From Butyrivibrio sp. (GTDB lineage Bacteria > Bacillota_A > Clostridia > Lachnospirales > Lachnospiraceae), in assembly GCA_024690635.1 (NCBI GenBank), contig JAILOW010000134.1:1-36390 (forward strand): 36,390 bases of DNA, in the 5' to 3' direction. The translations under genes were made by a program, and so were the position numbers. Below the pieces are notes generated by a model that worked only from the letters and a program-made list of their open reading frames with translations, made no database searches and was not told the DNA's origin. This document shows, in pieces, positions 7,308 through 15,192 of this stretch; within the stretch, counting starts at the first letter, position 1; each line of letters opens with the position of its first letter.

Positions 7308-8804
7308 TCAAAGTCCGTAAACTTCTGTATAACGTTTTTTAAAGAACTTTATAAGAGGCTGAGCCGACAGCTCTTTTCCGCAGACCTCTTTTAACACTTC
7401 GCCTGAGATCCTGGTGGAGCCGTACTGATGTATGTTTTTGCCAAGCCAGCCGGTGATCTTTTTGATATCTCCTGCAGCAAGGATCTCATCCACAGATCCA
7501 AGATCGGCTTCAATAGCCTCCAGGAACATACCGTCGTAGATGCTTCCGAGAAGATATGAAGGGAAGTATCCAAAGCTTCCGTCTGACCAGTGCATATCCT
7601 GCAGGATTCCCTCACTGTCAGTAGAAGGAGTGATGCCAAAAAGCTCTTGCATTTTCTTGTTCCAAAGCGCCGGGAGTTCATCAACGGATACGCCGTTTCT
7701 GAAGATGTCGCGCTCTATCTCATAGCGAAGGATAATGTGGAGACAGTAGGTGAGCTCGTCAGCTTCTGTTCTGATAAAGCTGTTCTCCACGTGGCAGATC
7801 TCTTTGTGGAACTGCTCCAAAGTTACGTCCTTAAGCTCCGGAACGATCTCCAGAACCTTGGGCCAGATGGGCTTCCAGAAATTGATGTTGCGGCCAAGGA
7901 TGTTTTCATAGAACCTTGACTGGCTCTCGTGAAGACCCATGTAGTTGATGATGCTGCCGCAGGTGCCTTCGTATTTGTGATCCACGTTCTGTTCAAAGAG
8001 CGCGTGACCGCCCTCATGGATTGCACTGAAGATAGCGGCTATAACTTCATTTTCGTAGTAGTGGTTGGTGATCCTGACATCATCCAGATTCATGTTGGTG
8101 GTGAAAGGATGCTCGCTCTCTGCCTGAGCGAATCTGTTCATATCCATGCCCATGTATTCCACAAGGAATTTACACAGCTCCGCTTGTTTGTGAGCGGGAA
8201 CTTTCATGGAAAAGAGCTTGTGATCGGGCTGGGGAGCAGATGTAACCTTTTCAACAAGGGGAACCAGCTCCTGTCTGAGCTCGGCAAAAACCTTGTCTAT
8301 GATCTCGCAGGTCATGCCCTCCTCATAGGTATCAATAAGAGTGTTGTAAACCTCTTCGCCTGGATGAGTGTATTCCTGCATCTTTTTTACTGACTCTATA
8401 GTCTTTTTCAAAGGTTCTTTGTAGGAATTCCAGTCATTATTCTGCTTGGCTGCAGGCCAGGCAATGGAAGATGCGCTCATGGTCCTTACGTGCTCTTCAT
8501 AGAATGAAGCAGGAACTCTGCGCATCCTGTCCAGATCTCTTTTAGTCCTTGCGATGTCGAATTTCATTACATCATCAAGCTTTTCGAACTCTTCGGGTTT
8601 GGAAAGCTCGCACACAAGATTGTAATAGTCATCGCTTGTGCTTTTTTTAAAGCTTTCCGTGGAAAAATATGTAAGAGAATCCGCAAGTTTTTCTTTTGCG
8701 CCTTCCGGTGCTCCTGTCATCAAGTCCCAGTTCATAAGGGCCACAGCGTGGGAGAGATGATTAAGCTCCCGGTTTTTCTCTTTGTACTGCTCAAGTAGTG
8801 TCAT
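7308..8804 (-). CDS. Carboxypeptidase of family M32 (thermostable carboxypeptidase 1 type)
   Basis: Cytoplasmic zinc metallocarboxypeptidase of about 498 aa that removes C-terminal residues from peptides. The zinc motif HExxH appears as IHEGGHALFEQN, and the downstream ESQSRFYENILGR supplies the third zinc ligand Glu in a block conserved in M32. The HIILRYEIERD and DMHWSDGSFGYFPSYLLG blocks are also family-typical. ATG 8804 is chosen because GGAGG lies just before it; the longer frame from 8834 would include that site. The gene is separated from upstream trpG by a strong terminator, so it must have its own promoter in or near 8805-8850. Phosphoglucomutase follows on the same strand. Confidence 0.9.
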   Translation of the reverse strand: MTLLEQYKEKNRELNHLSHAVALMNWDLMTGAPEGAKEKLADSLTYFSTESFKKSTSDDYYNLVCELSKPEEFEKLDDVMKFDIARTKRDLDRMRRVPASFYEEHVRTMSASSIAWPAAKQNNDWNSYKEPLKKTIESVKKMQEYTHPGEEVYNTLIDTYEEGMTCEIIDKVFAELRQELVPLVEKVTSAPQPDHKLFSMKVPAHKQAELCKFLVEYMGMDMNRFAQAESEHPFTTNMNLDDVRITNHYYENEVIAAIFSAIHEGGHALFEQNVDHKYEGTCGSIINYMGLHESQSRFYENILGRNINFWKPIWPKVLEIVPELKDVTLEQFHKEICHVENSFIRTEADELTYCLHIILRYEIERDIFRNGVSVDELPALWNKKMQELFGITPSTDSEGILQDMHWSDGSFGYFPSYLLGSIYDGMFLEAIEADLGSVDEILAAGDIKKITGWLGKNIHQYGSTRISGEVLKEVCGKELSAQPLIKFFKKRYTEVYGL

Positions 8805-8842
8805 GTTGCCTCCGATAAAAACAATTTGCTGCAAAATTTAAG

Positions 8843-8880
8843 TAAAAAAAGCGGCGTGGCACTTAAAAAATGCCACACCG
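8843..8880 (-). terminator. Rho-independent terminator of trpE-trpG
   Basis: On the minus strand CGGTGTGGCA (8880-8871) pairs with TGCCACGCCG (8861-8852) with a single G-T wobble. A run of seven T follows (8850-8844). It lies 42 bp after the trpG stop and before the M32 gene. Confidence 0.9.
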
Positions 8881-8921
8881 AAAGTATAACATATTTGAGG
8901 GTCTGTTACTATGAACAGCCC

Positions 8922-9494
8922 TTAGCTGTTGATGCTCAAAAAGTTTTTAAGAAGGGTCTTTCCCTCTGGAGTCATGATGGATTCGGGATGGAACTGAACC
9001 CCGTAAATGGGATGGCTTTCGTGCATCACCGCCATTATTTCTCCGTCGTCTGCTCTTGCCACGACCTTTAGCTCAGAGGGCATTGTGCTTTCCTCAGCAG
9101 CAAGGGAATGGTATCTGGCAACTGCCATATTTCTGGAACATCCCTTAAAAAGAGGGCAGGAGGAATCAAGATCTATCACAGACTGCTTGCCGTGCATGAG
9201 CTTTTGCGCGTGAATAACCTTTGCGCCAAAGGCTGCGCAGATGGCCTGATGTCCAAGGCATACCCCGAGAATAGGGAAGTCTTTTCCAAGAGCCTTTATT
9301 CCCTCAATGATCATGCCGGCATCTTCCGGCCTTCCGGGACCGGGGGATACTATGATATGACTGGGGTTAAGAGCCCTTATTTCCTCAGTAGTCATTTCGT
9401 CATTTCTGATAACTTTTATATCAGGGTCTATCTCGCCTACGTACTGATACAGGTTGTAAGAAAAGCTGTCATAGTTGTCTATAAGAAGGATCAC
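8922..9494 (-). CDS. trpG: Anthranilate synthase component II (glutamine amidotransferase)
   Basis: 190-aa class I glutamine amidotransferase that releases ammonia from glutamine for anthranilate synthesis by TrpE. The catalytic Cys sits in GVCLGHQAICAAFG, the His/Glu pair in GVQFHPESIMTPEG, and the N-terminus MILLIDNYDSFSYNL is diagnostic for the TrpG/PabA family. Its start is a GTG that overlaps the trpE stop by 4 nt (GTGA), so the two are translationally coupled. Because only one such pair is seen here, the subunit could also serve p-aminobenzoate synthesis. No other trp genes flank it. Confidence 0.92.
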   Translation of the reverse strand: MILLIDNYDSFSYNLYQYVGEIDPDIKVIRNDEMTTEEIRALNPSHIIVSPGPGRPEDAGMIIEGIKALGKDFPILGVCLGHQAICAAFGAKVIHAQKLMHGKQSVIDLDSSCPLFKGCSRNMAVARYHSLAAEESTMPSELKVVARADDGEIMAVMHESHPIYGVQFHPESIMTPEGKTLLKNFLSINS

Positions 9495-10957
9495 AGCTGC
9501 ACCTCCTTGGTCATCTCAAGTGCGGAAAGCGCTGCTCTTGCTTTGTTCATGCACTCTTCAAATTCTTTTTCGGGATCGGAGTCCGCCACAAGACCGGCGC
9601 CGCTTCTGACATACACCTTGCCGCCTTTTTTATACAGGATACGGATGGCGATGCAGGTATCCATGTTGCCGGTAAAATCGATATATCCTATAGCTCCGCC
9701 GTAGATGCCGCGACTTGAGCCTTCCTGCGCTCTTATGATCTCGCAGGCTCTTATCTTGGGAGCGCCCGAGAGGGTTCCTGCGGGAAGCACCGATTCTATA
9801 GCATCCAGAGCGTCCTTATCATCTCTGATCACGCCGCGCACCGTGGAGCCGATGTGCATAACGTGGGAGAAGCGCTCGATGGAATGGAGCTTTTCAACCT
9901 CCACGGTTCCGAATTTACTGATCCTTCCAAGATCGTTTCTGCCAAGATCCACCAGCATGTTGTGCTCTGCAAGTTCCTTTTCGTCCTTCAATAGCTCTTT
10001 TTCAAGGGCAAGATCCTCTTCCTCCGTGGCGCCGCGTTTTCTGGTGCCTGCAAGAGGGAAGGTGTGAAGAACTCCGTCCTCAAGCTTTACAAGGGTCTCG
10101 GGAGATGCTCCTGCAACCTCCACATCCGTCCCTGAAAAATAGAACATATAAGGGGAAGGGTTTATGGTACGAAGAACTCTGTAGGTGTTCAGAAGACTTC
10201 CTGAAAAAGGAGCGCTCAGCATGTTTGAAAATACCACCTGAAAGATGTCTCCCTCAAAAATGTGCTTTTTGGCGGTTTCCACCATATTGCAGAAGGTCTT
10301 TTTGTCGAAAAGAGGAGTGACCTCTCCCAGTAGTTTTCCCGGCTCTTCGGAAGGTTTTTTGTCTGAATGGATAAGGGCTGCCATTTTTTCAAGTAAAGAA
10401 ACGGCTTCACTGTAGCCTTTTTCCGGGTCATCCAGAGACATGTTAACCATGAGGATCATTTTCTGCCGCATATTGTCAAAGGCAATGACCTTATCAAAAA
10501 GCATCAGATCCACATCGTTAAAAGACTCCTCGGAGGAGTCGCCGGTGCGGAGCTTTGGCTCTGCGTAGCCAAGATATTCAAAGGAGAAGTAGCCCACAAG
10601 CCCGCCTGTAAATGTAGGAAGATAGTCAATGCGGGGGCTCTTGTGATCTGCGATAACCTCTCGAATGTAATGGGAGGGATCATCTGTTGTGATCTCTTTA
10701 TCACCGATCTTTAAATGCCCGTCCTTGCAGGTGATAAGAAGCTTTGGGTCATACCCAAGGAATGTATAGCGGCCCCATTTGTCATCAGCCCTTGCGGACT
10801 CCAGCAGATACACGTGCTCTGAAACGCCCTTTAGTATGCGAAGAGTTTCAATGGGCGTAATAAAATCCGACAGCATCTCGGTGCTGATGGGCACGGTTTT
10901 GTATTGGCCGGTGGAGGCGAGTTTTTTCACTTCATCAAGCGTCGGTTGTATATTCAT
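9491..10957 (-). CDS. trpE: Anthranilate synthase component I
   Basis: 488-aa chorismate-utilising enzyme that forms anthranilate, the first committed step of tryptophan synthesis. The N-terminal domain has VYLLESARADDKWGRYTFLG, containing the LLES motif that binds feedback tryptophan, which favours TrpE over PabB. The C-terminal domain carries the family blocks SPYMFYFSG, HTFPLAGTRKRG, HNMLVDLGRNDLGRI, LPAGTLSGAPKIRA and RSGAGLVADSDPEKE. ATG 10957 is preceded by AGAGGAAG; the longer open frame to 11041 has no ribosome binding site. It overlaps trpG by 4 nt. I looked for a T-box or Trp-rich leader in 10958-11040 and saw none. An isolated trpEG pair is a little unusual, since trpD, C, F, B and A are not adjacent. 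Confidence 0.92.
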   Translation of the reverse strand: MNIQPTLDEVKKLASTGQYKTVPISTEMLSDFITPIETLRILKGVSEHVYLLESARADDKWGRYTFLGYDPKLLITCKDGHLKIGDKEITTDDPSHYIREVIADHKSPRIDYLPTFTGGLVGYFSFEYLGYAEPKLRTGDSSEESFNDVDLMLFDKVIAFDNMRQKMILMVNMSLDDPEKGYSEAVSLLEKMAALIHSDKKPSEEPGKLLGEVTPLFDKKTFCNMVETAKKHIFEGDIFQVVFSNMLSAPFSGSLLNTYRVLRTINPSPYMFYFSGTDVEVAGASPETLVKLEDGVLHTFPLAGTRKRGATEEEDLALEKELLKDEKELAEHNMLVDLGRNDLGRISKFGTVEVEKLHSIERFSHVMHIGSTVRGVIRDDKDALDAIESVLPAGTLSGAPKIRACEIIRAQEGSSRGIYGGAIGYIDFTGNMDTCIAIRILYKKGGKVYVRSGAGLVADSDPEKEFEECMNKARAALSALEMTKEVQL

Positions 10958-11039
10958 ACACTTCCTCTTTCTCTTTAAAATATAGCAACATTCTAACACG
11001 TTAATGCGATAAAGGGTATAGTTTTTTGCATATTTAAGC

Positions 11040-11071
11040 AAAAGAAAGAGCGAACCCGCAAGAGTCCGCTC
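11040..11071 (-). terminator. Terminator of the minus-strand dehydratase-like operon
   Basis: On the minus strand GAGCGGACTC (11071-11062) pairs with GGGTTCGCTC (11057-11048) around a TTGC loop. A T-rich tract TTTCTTTT follows (11047-11040). It lies 21 bp after the stop of the small membrane protein gene and upstream of trpE. Confidence 0.8.
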
Positions 11072-11091
11072 CGGATAGCATATAAAGTATT

Positions 11092-11295
11092 TTACTCCAC
11101 AGGTTTTGTGGGCCCGTAGGGCGTTGTCAGTGCATCGGGACGCTTCATGTTGTCGAAACGCTTTATCATCAGCGGTTCCCAGATGTAGTAAAAGAATTTG
11201 CCGTCCAGATCAAAGTAAAATACCGCAAACAGTATTCCGTAGATCACAGCGGCGATCCTGAATATTTTGAAAAGAACTTTTATCACCTTGTTCAT
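11092..11295 (-). CDS. Small single-pass membrane protein, paralogue of the one at 19085
   Basis: 67-aa protein with a basic N-terminus, one membrane helix around residues 10-30 (RIAAVIYGILFAVFYFDLD) and a short C-terminal tail ending in a Pro-rich stretch. It aligns without gaps over about 50 residues with the small protein at 19085 (shared MxKxxKVxFKIxxI, GILF, LDxK). I know no named family for it. It is the third gene of the minus arm, 17 bp after the large dehydratase-like subunit, with GGGAGG before the ATG. By position it may anchor the adjacent oxygen-sensitive complex to the membrane; that is inference. Its presence beside both paralogous subunit pairs argues that it is real and functionally linked. 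Confidence 0.75.
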   Translation of the reverse strand: MNKVIKVLFKIFRIAAVIYGILFAVFYFDLDGKFFYYIWEPLMIKRFDNMKRPDALTTPYGPTKPVE

Positions 11296-11312
11296 TGCTT
11301 TCGCCTCCCTTT

Positions 11313-13004
11313 CTACCAGCTGTTGGTGTCATCAAAGTCAAGAAGCGTGGGATCAAGAGGCTCCTCGCGCATAACTGTTGTCATGTAGTCGTTTATGATA
11401 TCCCTGATCTCTGCGCGGGATACTGTACGCTTGTCGGGCAGCGCATGGGGAACCCAGATGGCGTGAATGTTACGCTTTCTGAACTCATCCTCGAATACGC
11501 CGTGGATACCCTGCATTCCCTTGCACTGAAGCTGGTCGTACATTATGACCATGTCGCAGTTGAACTTCTCCATGTAATCAAAGAGGGACAGGATATGCTC
11601 ATGTCCGCCTACAGCCATGGCACGCATGGGAGCTTTTTCGTTGTACCAGGTAAGATCTTCAAGAGCGTGCTCGTAGGTGTCTGTACGCAGATACTGATCA
11701 AACATCAGAGAATCCATATTGATGATTGTGTTTATACCCCAGCAGTTGTAAGCCCAGGTGCACCAGTTGGAATAGTACAAAGGAGCACAGCTCCATGCAA
11801 TGGCGCGGTGGCGGGTCTTTGGGAAGGTCACGATCTTGTTCTTTACAGTCTTGTTCATAATGCGCTTAACATGCGCATCTATCTCGTGCCAGATGGGCCT
11901 GTCTCCGTCCTGGGAATAATAGATTCGGTAAAGAGCCTGAGCTACGCTGTTAATGGGATAGTAATCGGTGTTGGCTGCCACATCCCATTTTTCCCATTCA
12001 AATTCAGTAAGCTTGTTAAAGCTCTCTGCGTACTTAACATACTGATCCCAGTCGAACTTGATACCGAACTGCTCCTCGATAAACTTCCAGCAGCCCTCGA
12101 TCTCTTTTTTACAGTTCTCCTGTACAAGAGGATCATCGTATCTCATGGGCTGAGGCATTGCATAGAGCGGTCTGTTCAGGAACCAGTCCTGCAAAATTGA
12201 GGTGGCAACGGATCCGTCACAGGCTTCGTTGGAGGTTACCATTACAGGAGCGTAGTCAGGGTAATCATCGTGGATGAAAAGACCGTACTCTGCCTGACAC
12301 ATGGGACAAGGATCCGAAGGAAGTCCTATGGACTGAGCCGCGTCAATATAGTTAAGAACCGTGTGGTTATTTACATGGCAGGAAACGAAATATGGGATCA
12401 TCTCAAGGGGAACATCATCCAGCACGTCTCGCCAGGGATAAAATATACTTCCGCTGACGGTTTCGTTATGGGCGATATTTTTGTTCCACTTCTCGGGAGT
12501 CTTGCCGTGATGGATCTTTTTATCCGACTGGAACATACGCACCATCTGCCTTATGGATTCGCTTACCATTCCGCGGTAATGCCAGGCTGAGGCTTTCAGG
12601 GCTTCTCCTCTCATGCCCTCAAGACCTCTGTCAAACCAGTGCATTACAGTCAGATAAGTCTGACCCATCCAGCGGTAGCGCATGGTGCCCTTTAAAAAGT
12701 CCACAAGCCCGCCGGGACCCTCTCCGTATTTCATGATGTCCGTCACCATGTGAGCGTAGTTGTAGAGCCAGATCATGTTGAAATAGTACATGGTATCCGG
12801 AAGACCACGCCACTCACGGTGCTTGTAAAGACCTGTATCTCCCACGTAGAGATCACCAAGACGCCTCTCTTCATGGGGCTTGCCGTACCAGAAATCATGG
12901 AGATCTTTTTTCAGATCTCTGGGCTTTGCTTTCTCCTCGGGACTTTTTTCCACAACAAAGAGTTCGCGATATTTGGCTTTTACATCTGATAATGTGATCT
13001 TCAT
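11313..13004 (-). CDS. 2-hydroxyacyl-CoA dehydratase-type large subunit (pair A)
   Basis: 563-aa protein related to the D-component of 2-hydroxyacyl-CoA dehydratases, benzoyl-CoA reductases and double-cubane cluster proteins, which hold Fe-S clusters and do difficult ATP-driven reductions. Candidate cluster Cys are C233 and C236 in LPSDPCPMCQ, C262 in NEACDGS and C494 in QLQCKGMQG. C209 is also present. The C-terminal segment VPHALPDKRTVSRAEIRDII is shared with the paralogue at 16398. At 563 aa it is longer than the ~430 aa usual for HgdA/HgdB. Its ATG overlaps the small-subunit stop (ATGA), so the pair is translationally coupled. The paralogue has Cys at +7 instead of +3 after the first ligand, so the two clusters may differ. 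The substrate cannot be inferred. Confidence 0.82.
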   Translation of the reverse strand: MKITLSDVKAKYRELFVVEKSPEEKAKPRDLKKDLHDFWYGKPHEERRLGDLYVGDTGLYKHREWRGLPDTMYYFNMIWLYNYAHMVTDIMKYGEGPGGLVDFLKGTMRYRWMGQTYLTVMHWFDRGLEGMRGEALKASAWHYRGMVSESIRQMVRMFQSDKKIHHGKTPEKWNKNIAHNETVSGSIFYPWRDVLDDVPLEMIPYFVSCHVNNHTVLNYIDAAQSIGLPSDPCPMCQAEYGLFIHDDYPDYAPVMVTSNEACDGSVATSILQDWFLNRPLYAMPQPMRYDDPLVQENCKKEIEGCWKFIEEQFGIKFDWDQYVKYAESFNKLTEFEWEKWDVAANTDYYPINSVAQALYRIYYSQDGDRPIWHEIDAHVKRIMNKTVKNKIVTFPKTRHRAIAWSCAPLYYSNWCTWAYNCWGINTIINMDSLMFDQYLRTDTYEHALEDLTWYNEKAPMRAMAVGGHEHILSLFDYMEKFNCDMVIMYDQLQCKGMQGIHGVFEDEFRKRNIHAIWVPHALPDKRTVSRAEIRDIINDYMTTVMREEPLDPTLLDFDDTNSW

Positions 13005-14194
13005 GCCGTTCCCTCCTTGTTGATCTTTTTAAGTTCTATGCTCTCAACAAACGCCTGGAAGCGGGTTCGAAGCTGTCCCACAGCGTTGTTTACATATTCT
13101 TTTTCGATGGAACAAACGGGATAACCGTAGTCCCTTGGAAGTATCAGTGTATCTATGGTGCGCTCGTAGCTCCAGTATTCGCAGAACTTCATCTGGGAAA
13201 CGATGATGCCGTCAGCCTTGTACTCCTTTGCCACATCTGCAAGGTACTGCTTTCTTTCACGCATGATATGTTGATCCATAAAGCGCGGGCACATGCTGGT
13301 TTCAAGGTAATGCCTTGCTATTGCGCGAAGGGGAGTCTCGCCCTCTTTTACCACGATCTCCTCTCTGCCGGGAAGAGAGCCATAGCAGTGCCTGTCGGCT
13401 ACAACCAGAGCGCCGCACTCCTCAATGAGCTTTACAAAGTCAGGATCGTCTTCTTCCGAACCGGTCAAAAGAACCTTGCATCTGTAGGTCTTTTTCTCAT
13501 CGGGCTTTCTGGTTTTAAGCTCTCCTGCGATATCCCGAAGCTTGTCCATGATAAGGTACTTGGGACAAACCTGAGTCACCAGCTGGATTATGGAAAATTC
13601 CCAGCCTGTGATGGTGGGCTCATCAAGCTTTCTGTAGCTTCCTATCTCCCTTATGAGATGGCACAGTTCATTGTGCTCTTCTATTGCATCCAAAAGAGCT
13701 TCATCCGAGGTGTCTATGCCAAAGTGCTCGGAGAGCTTATCAAGAACGTGAGCCCTAAGCTGCTTTTCATAGTGATCTATTGAATTTTCGTTTTTCTTAA
13801 AGGGTACATCGGTGAATTCACAGAAAAAGTCAGGGCTTTTGATGATGTCCATCATCTGAAGGTGCTCCTGAAATCTGCAGGTTACGGTGCAGGTTTCGGT
13901 AGCCATCTGGGCATCGATAAAATTGAAGCCTCCTTCAAGAGCCCTTTCCAAAAGACAGCGGCCGTACATACAGGTACGGTTGCTCATGTAGTAGGTTGCC
14001 ATATCCGGCGATCCGCTGCGGGGAGCGCGAAGACGCACAGAAAAACACCCCGGAAGATCCAGCAGAACTTCGGGCATGAAATAACAGGTATAGCCCAGAG
14101 CGCGCTTGCCATCCGCCTTGCCTTGGCGTACAAGAGTGTTGTTTGCTTCCTGCAAAAGGTCTTCGAGCTCAAAGATGTGCACGAGATCTTTCAT
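13001..14194 (-). CDS. 2-hydroxyacyl-CoA dehydratase-type small subunit (pair A)
   Basis: 397-aa partner subunit of the 2-hydroxyacyl-CoA dehydratase/benzoyl-CoA reductase superfamily. Visible blocks: GYTCYFMPEVLL (C37), LPGCFSVRLRAPRSGSPD (C50), TYYMSNRTCMYGRCLLERAL (C75, C80), C102, a second Rossmann-like half beginning KVLLTGSEEDDPDFVKLIEE, VADRHCYGSLPGRE, QMKFCEYWSYE, and the terminal GQLRTRFQAFVES typical of the family. C37, C50, C75 and C102 are shared with the paralogue at 15193. It is the first gene of the minus arm. GGGGG lies 11 bp before the ATG, and the 196-bp AT-rich gap to the CooC-like gene must hold the promoters of both arms. The protein probably works as a heterodimer with the downstream large subunit and needs the activator at 18258. 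Confidence 0.82.
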   Translation of the reverse strand: MKDLVHIFELEDLLQEANNTLVRQGKADGKRALGYTCYFMPEVLLDLPGCFSVRLRAPRSGSPDMATYYMSNRTCMYGRCLLERALEGGFNFIDAQMATETCTVTCRFQEHLQMMDIIKSPDFFCEFTDVPFKKNENSIDHYEKQLRAHVLDKLSEHFGIDTSDEALLDAIEEHNELCHLIREIGSYRKLDEPTITGWEFSIIQLVTQVCPKYLIMDKLRDIAGELKTRKPDEKKTYRCKVLLTGSEEDDPDFVKLIEECGALVVADRHCYGSLPGREEIVVKEGETPLRAIARHYLETSMCPRFMDQHIMRERKQYLADVAKEYKADGIIVSQMKFCEYWSYERTIDTLILPRDYGYPVCSIEKEYVNNAVGQLRTRFQAFVESIELKKINKEGTA

Positions 14195-14327
14195 ATGTTG
14201 TTGTCCCCCTTGTTAGATAAGAAAAAGAGAATAAAAAATCCCCGTCAATTTAACCAACGATCAAAAGAAATATCTTAATAAAATAATAACATAAATACTA
14301 ATTTATCGATAGAAATTAACTAAACCC

Positions 14328-14356
14328 TTGTGGATAATAGCCAAAAATTATATCAT
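14328..14356 (+). promoter_or_regulatory. Predicted sigma-A promoter of the plus arm
   Basis: TTGTGG at 14328-14333 and TATCAT at 14351-14356 are separated by exactly 17 bp, 34 bp upstream of the CooC-like ATG, with GAGGGG as ribosome binding site. The 196-bp divergent region (14195-14390) is very AT-rich. I could not settle on a minus-strand promoter; a TATAAT reading on the minus strand overlaps this -10 but has a poor -35. Confidence 0.55.
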
Positions 14357-14390
14357 AGAAGAGGGAAAATATCTTTTGTGAGGGGAACTT

Positions 14391-15155
14391 ATGACAGACA
14401 AAAATACAAAAGTCATTGCACTGGCAGGCAAAGGCGGCGTTGGGAAAACGTCTCTTTCGGCTGCTATCGTAAGACTCCTTACCGAAAATAGGCCTGACGC
14501 CAAGATCCTGGCTATTGATGCGGATCCGGCGGTAGGTCTTTCTGTTGCTTTAGGGGTAGATCCGGGAGAAACGCTGGATCAGATCAGGAAAAGAGTCGCC
14601 GAGGATGTGACGGGCAAGCTCAAGGACACCCAGGACATTCTCGCAGAAGCTAAATTCAGACTTTACGAAGCCATGGAGGAGCAAAGCGGATTTGCCTTTC
14701 TGGCCATCGGAAGACCCGAGGCAGCAGGCTGCTACTGCGCTATCAACACTTACCTTAAAAAGGTTGTGGAGATGCTGGTGGATGATTTTGACTATGTGGT
14801 GATCGACGGCGAAGCCGGCATCGAGCAGATAAACAGAAGGGTTCTTGAAAAGGTCACACATCTTATCTGCGTTTCGGATCAGAGCAGAAAGGGCCTTAAG
14901 ATCATAGAGACCATAAAGAACGTGGCGGATGAGCTTGTTATGTACGATGAGATCGGACTTATCGTCAACAGGGCGCCACTTCCTGAAAAGATCACGGAGA
15001 ATGAGATAGGCGGGGTAAAGATCGCTGCGGTGATACCGCAGGATGATGCAATGACTGAAAATGATATAGAGGGAAAGAGCATATTTGAGCTTCCTTCTGA
15101 AACGGGAATATTAAAGGGTGCGGAAGAAGCCCTTAAAAATATGAGAATAATCTGA
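14391..15155 (+). CDS. CooC-like nickel-insertion ATPase
   Basis: 254-aa cytoplasmic P-loop ATPase of the MinD/CooC group. The deviant Walker A is LAGKGGVGKTSLS (K14 and K19), Walker B-like DYVVIDGEAGIEQINRR follows, and AIDADPAVGLSVALG matches the switch region. C114-Y-C116 (AAGCYCAINTYL) falls where CooC from Carboxydothermus has its C-x-C nickel-binding pair at a dimer interface. CooC is known to load nickel into the C-cluster of CO dehydrogenase, and the related AcsF acts on acetyl-CoA synthase. Neither complete enzyme is encoded here, so the client is probably one of the neighbours: the ACS-like protein at 19268 or a dehydratase-like pair. First gene of the plus arm; the next starts 37 bp later. 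A general Fe-S or nickel maturation ATPase is the alternative. Confidence 0.82.
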   Translation: MTDKNTKVIALAGKGGVGKTSLSAAIVRLLTENRPDAKILAIDADPAVGLSVALGVDPGETLDQIRKRVAEDVTGKLKDTQDILAEAKFRLYEAMEEQSGFAFLAIGRPEAAGCYCAINTYLKKVVEMLVDDFDYVVIDGEAGIEQINRRVLEKVTHLICVSDQSRKGLKIIETIKNVADELVMYDEIGLIVNRAPLPEKITENEIGGVKIAAVIPQDDAMTENDIEGKSIFELPSETGILKGAEEALKNMRII

Positions 15156-15192
15156 TCCGAAGGGTCAGGTCACAAGAGAGGGGGTACAGTAA

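Noticed and set aside
10958..11040. T-box, Trp leader peptide or attenuator upstream of trpE
   Set aside because: No T-box sequence, no Trp-rich short frame and no competing hairpins are visible. The only hairpin is the terminator of the preceding operon.
11295..12200. 301-aa open frame on the plus strand
   Set aside because: It lies entirely antisense to the large dehydratase-like subunit, which has family motifs and a coupled start. The translation shows no recognisable domain and no ribosome binding site.
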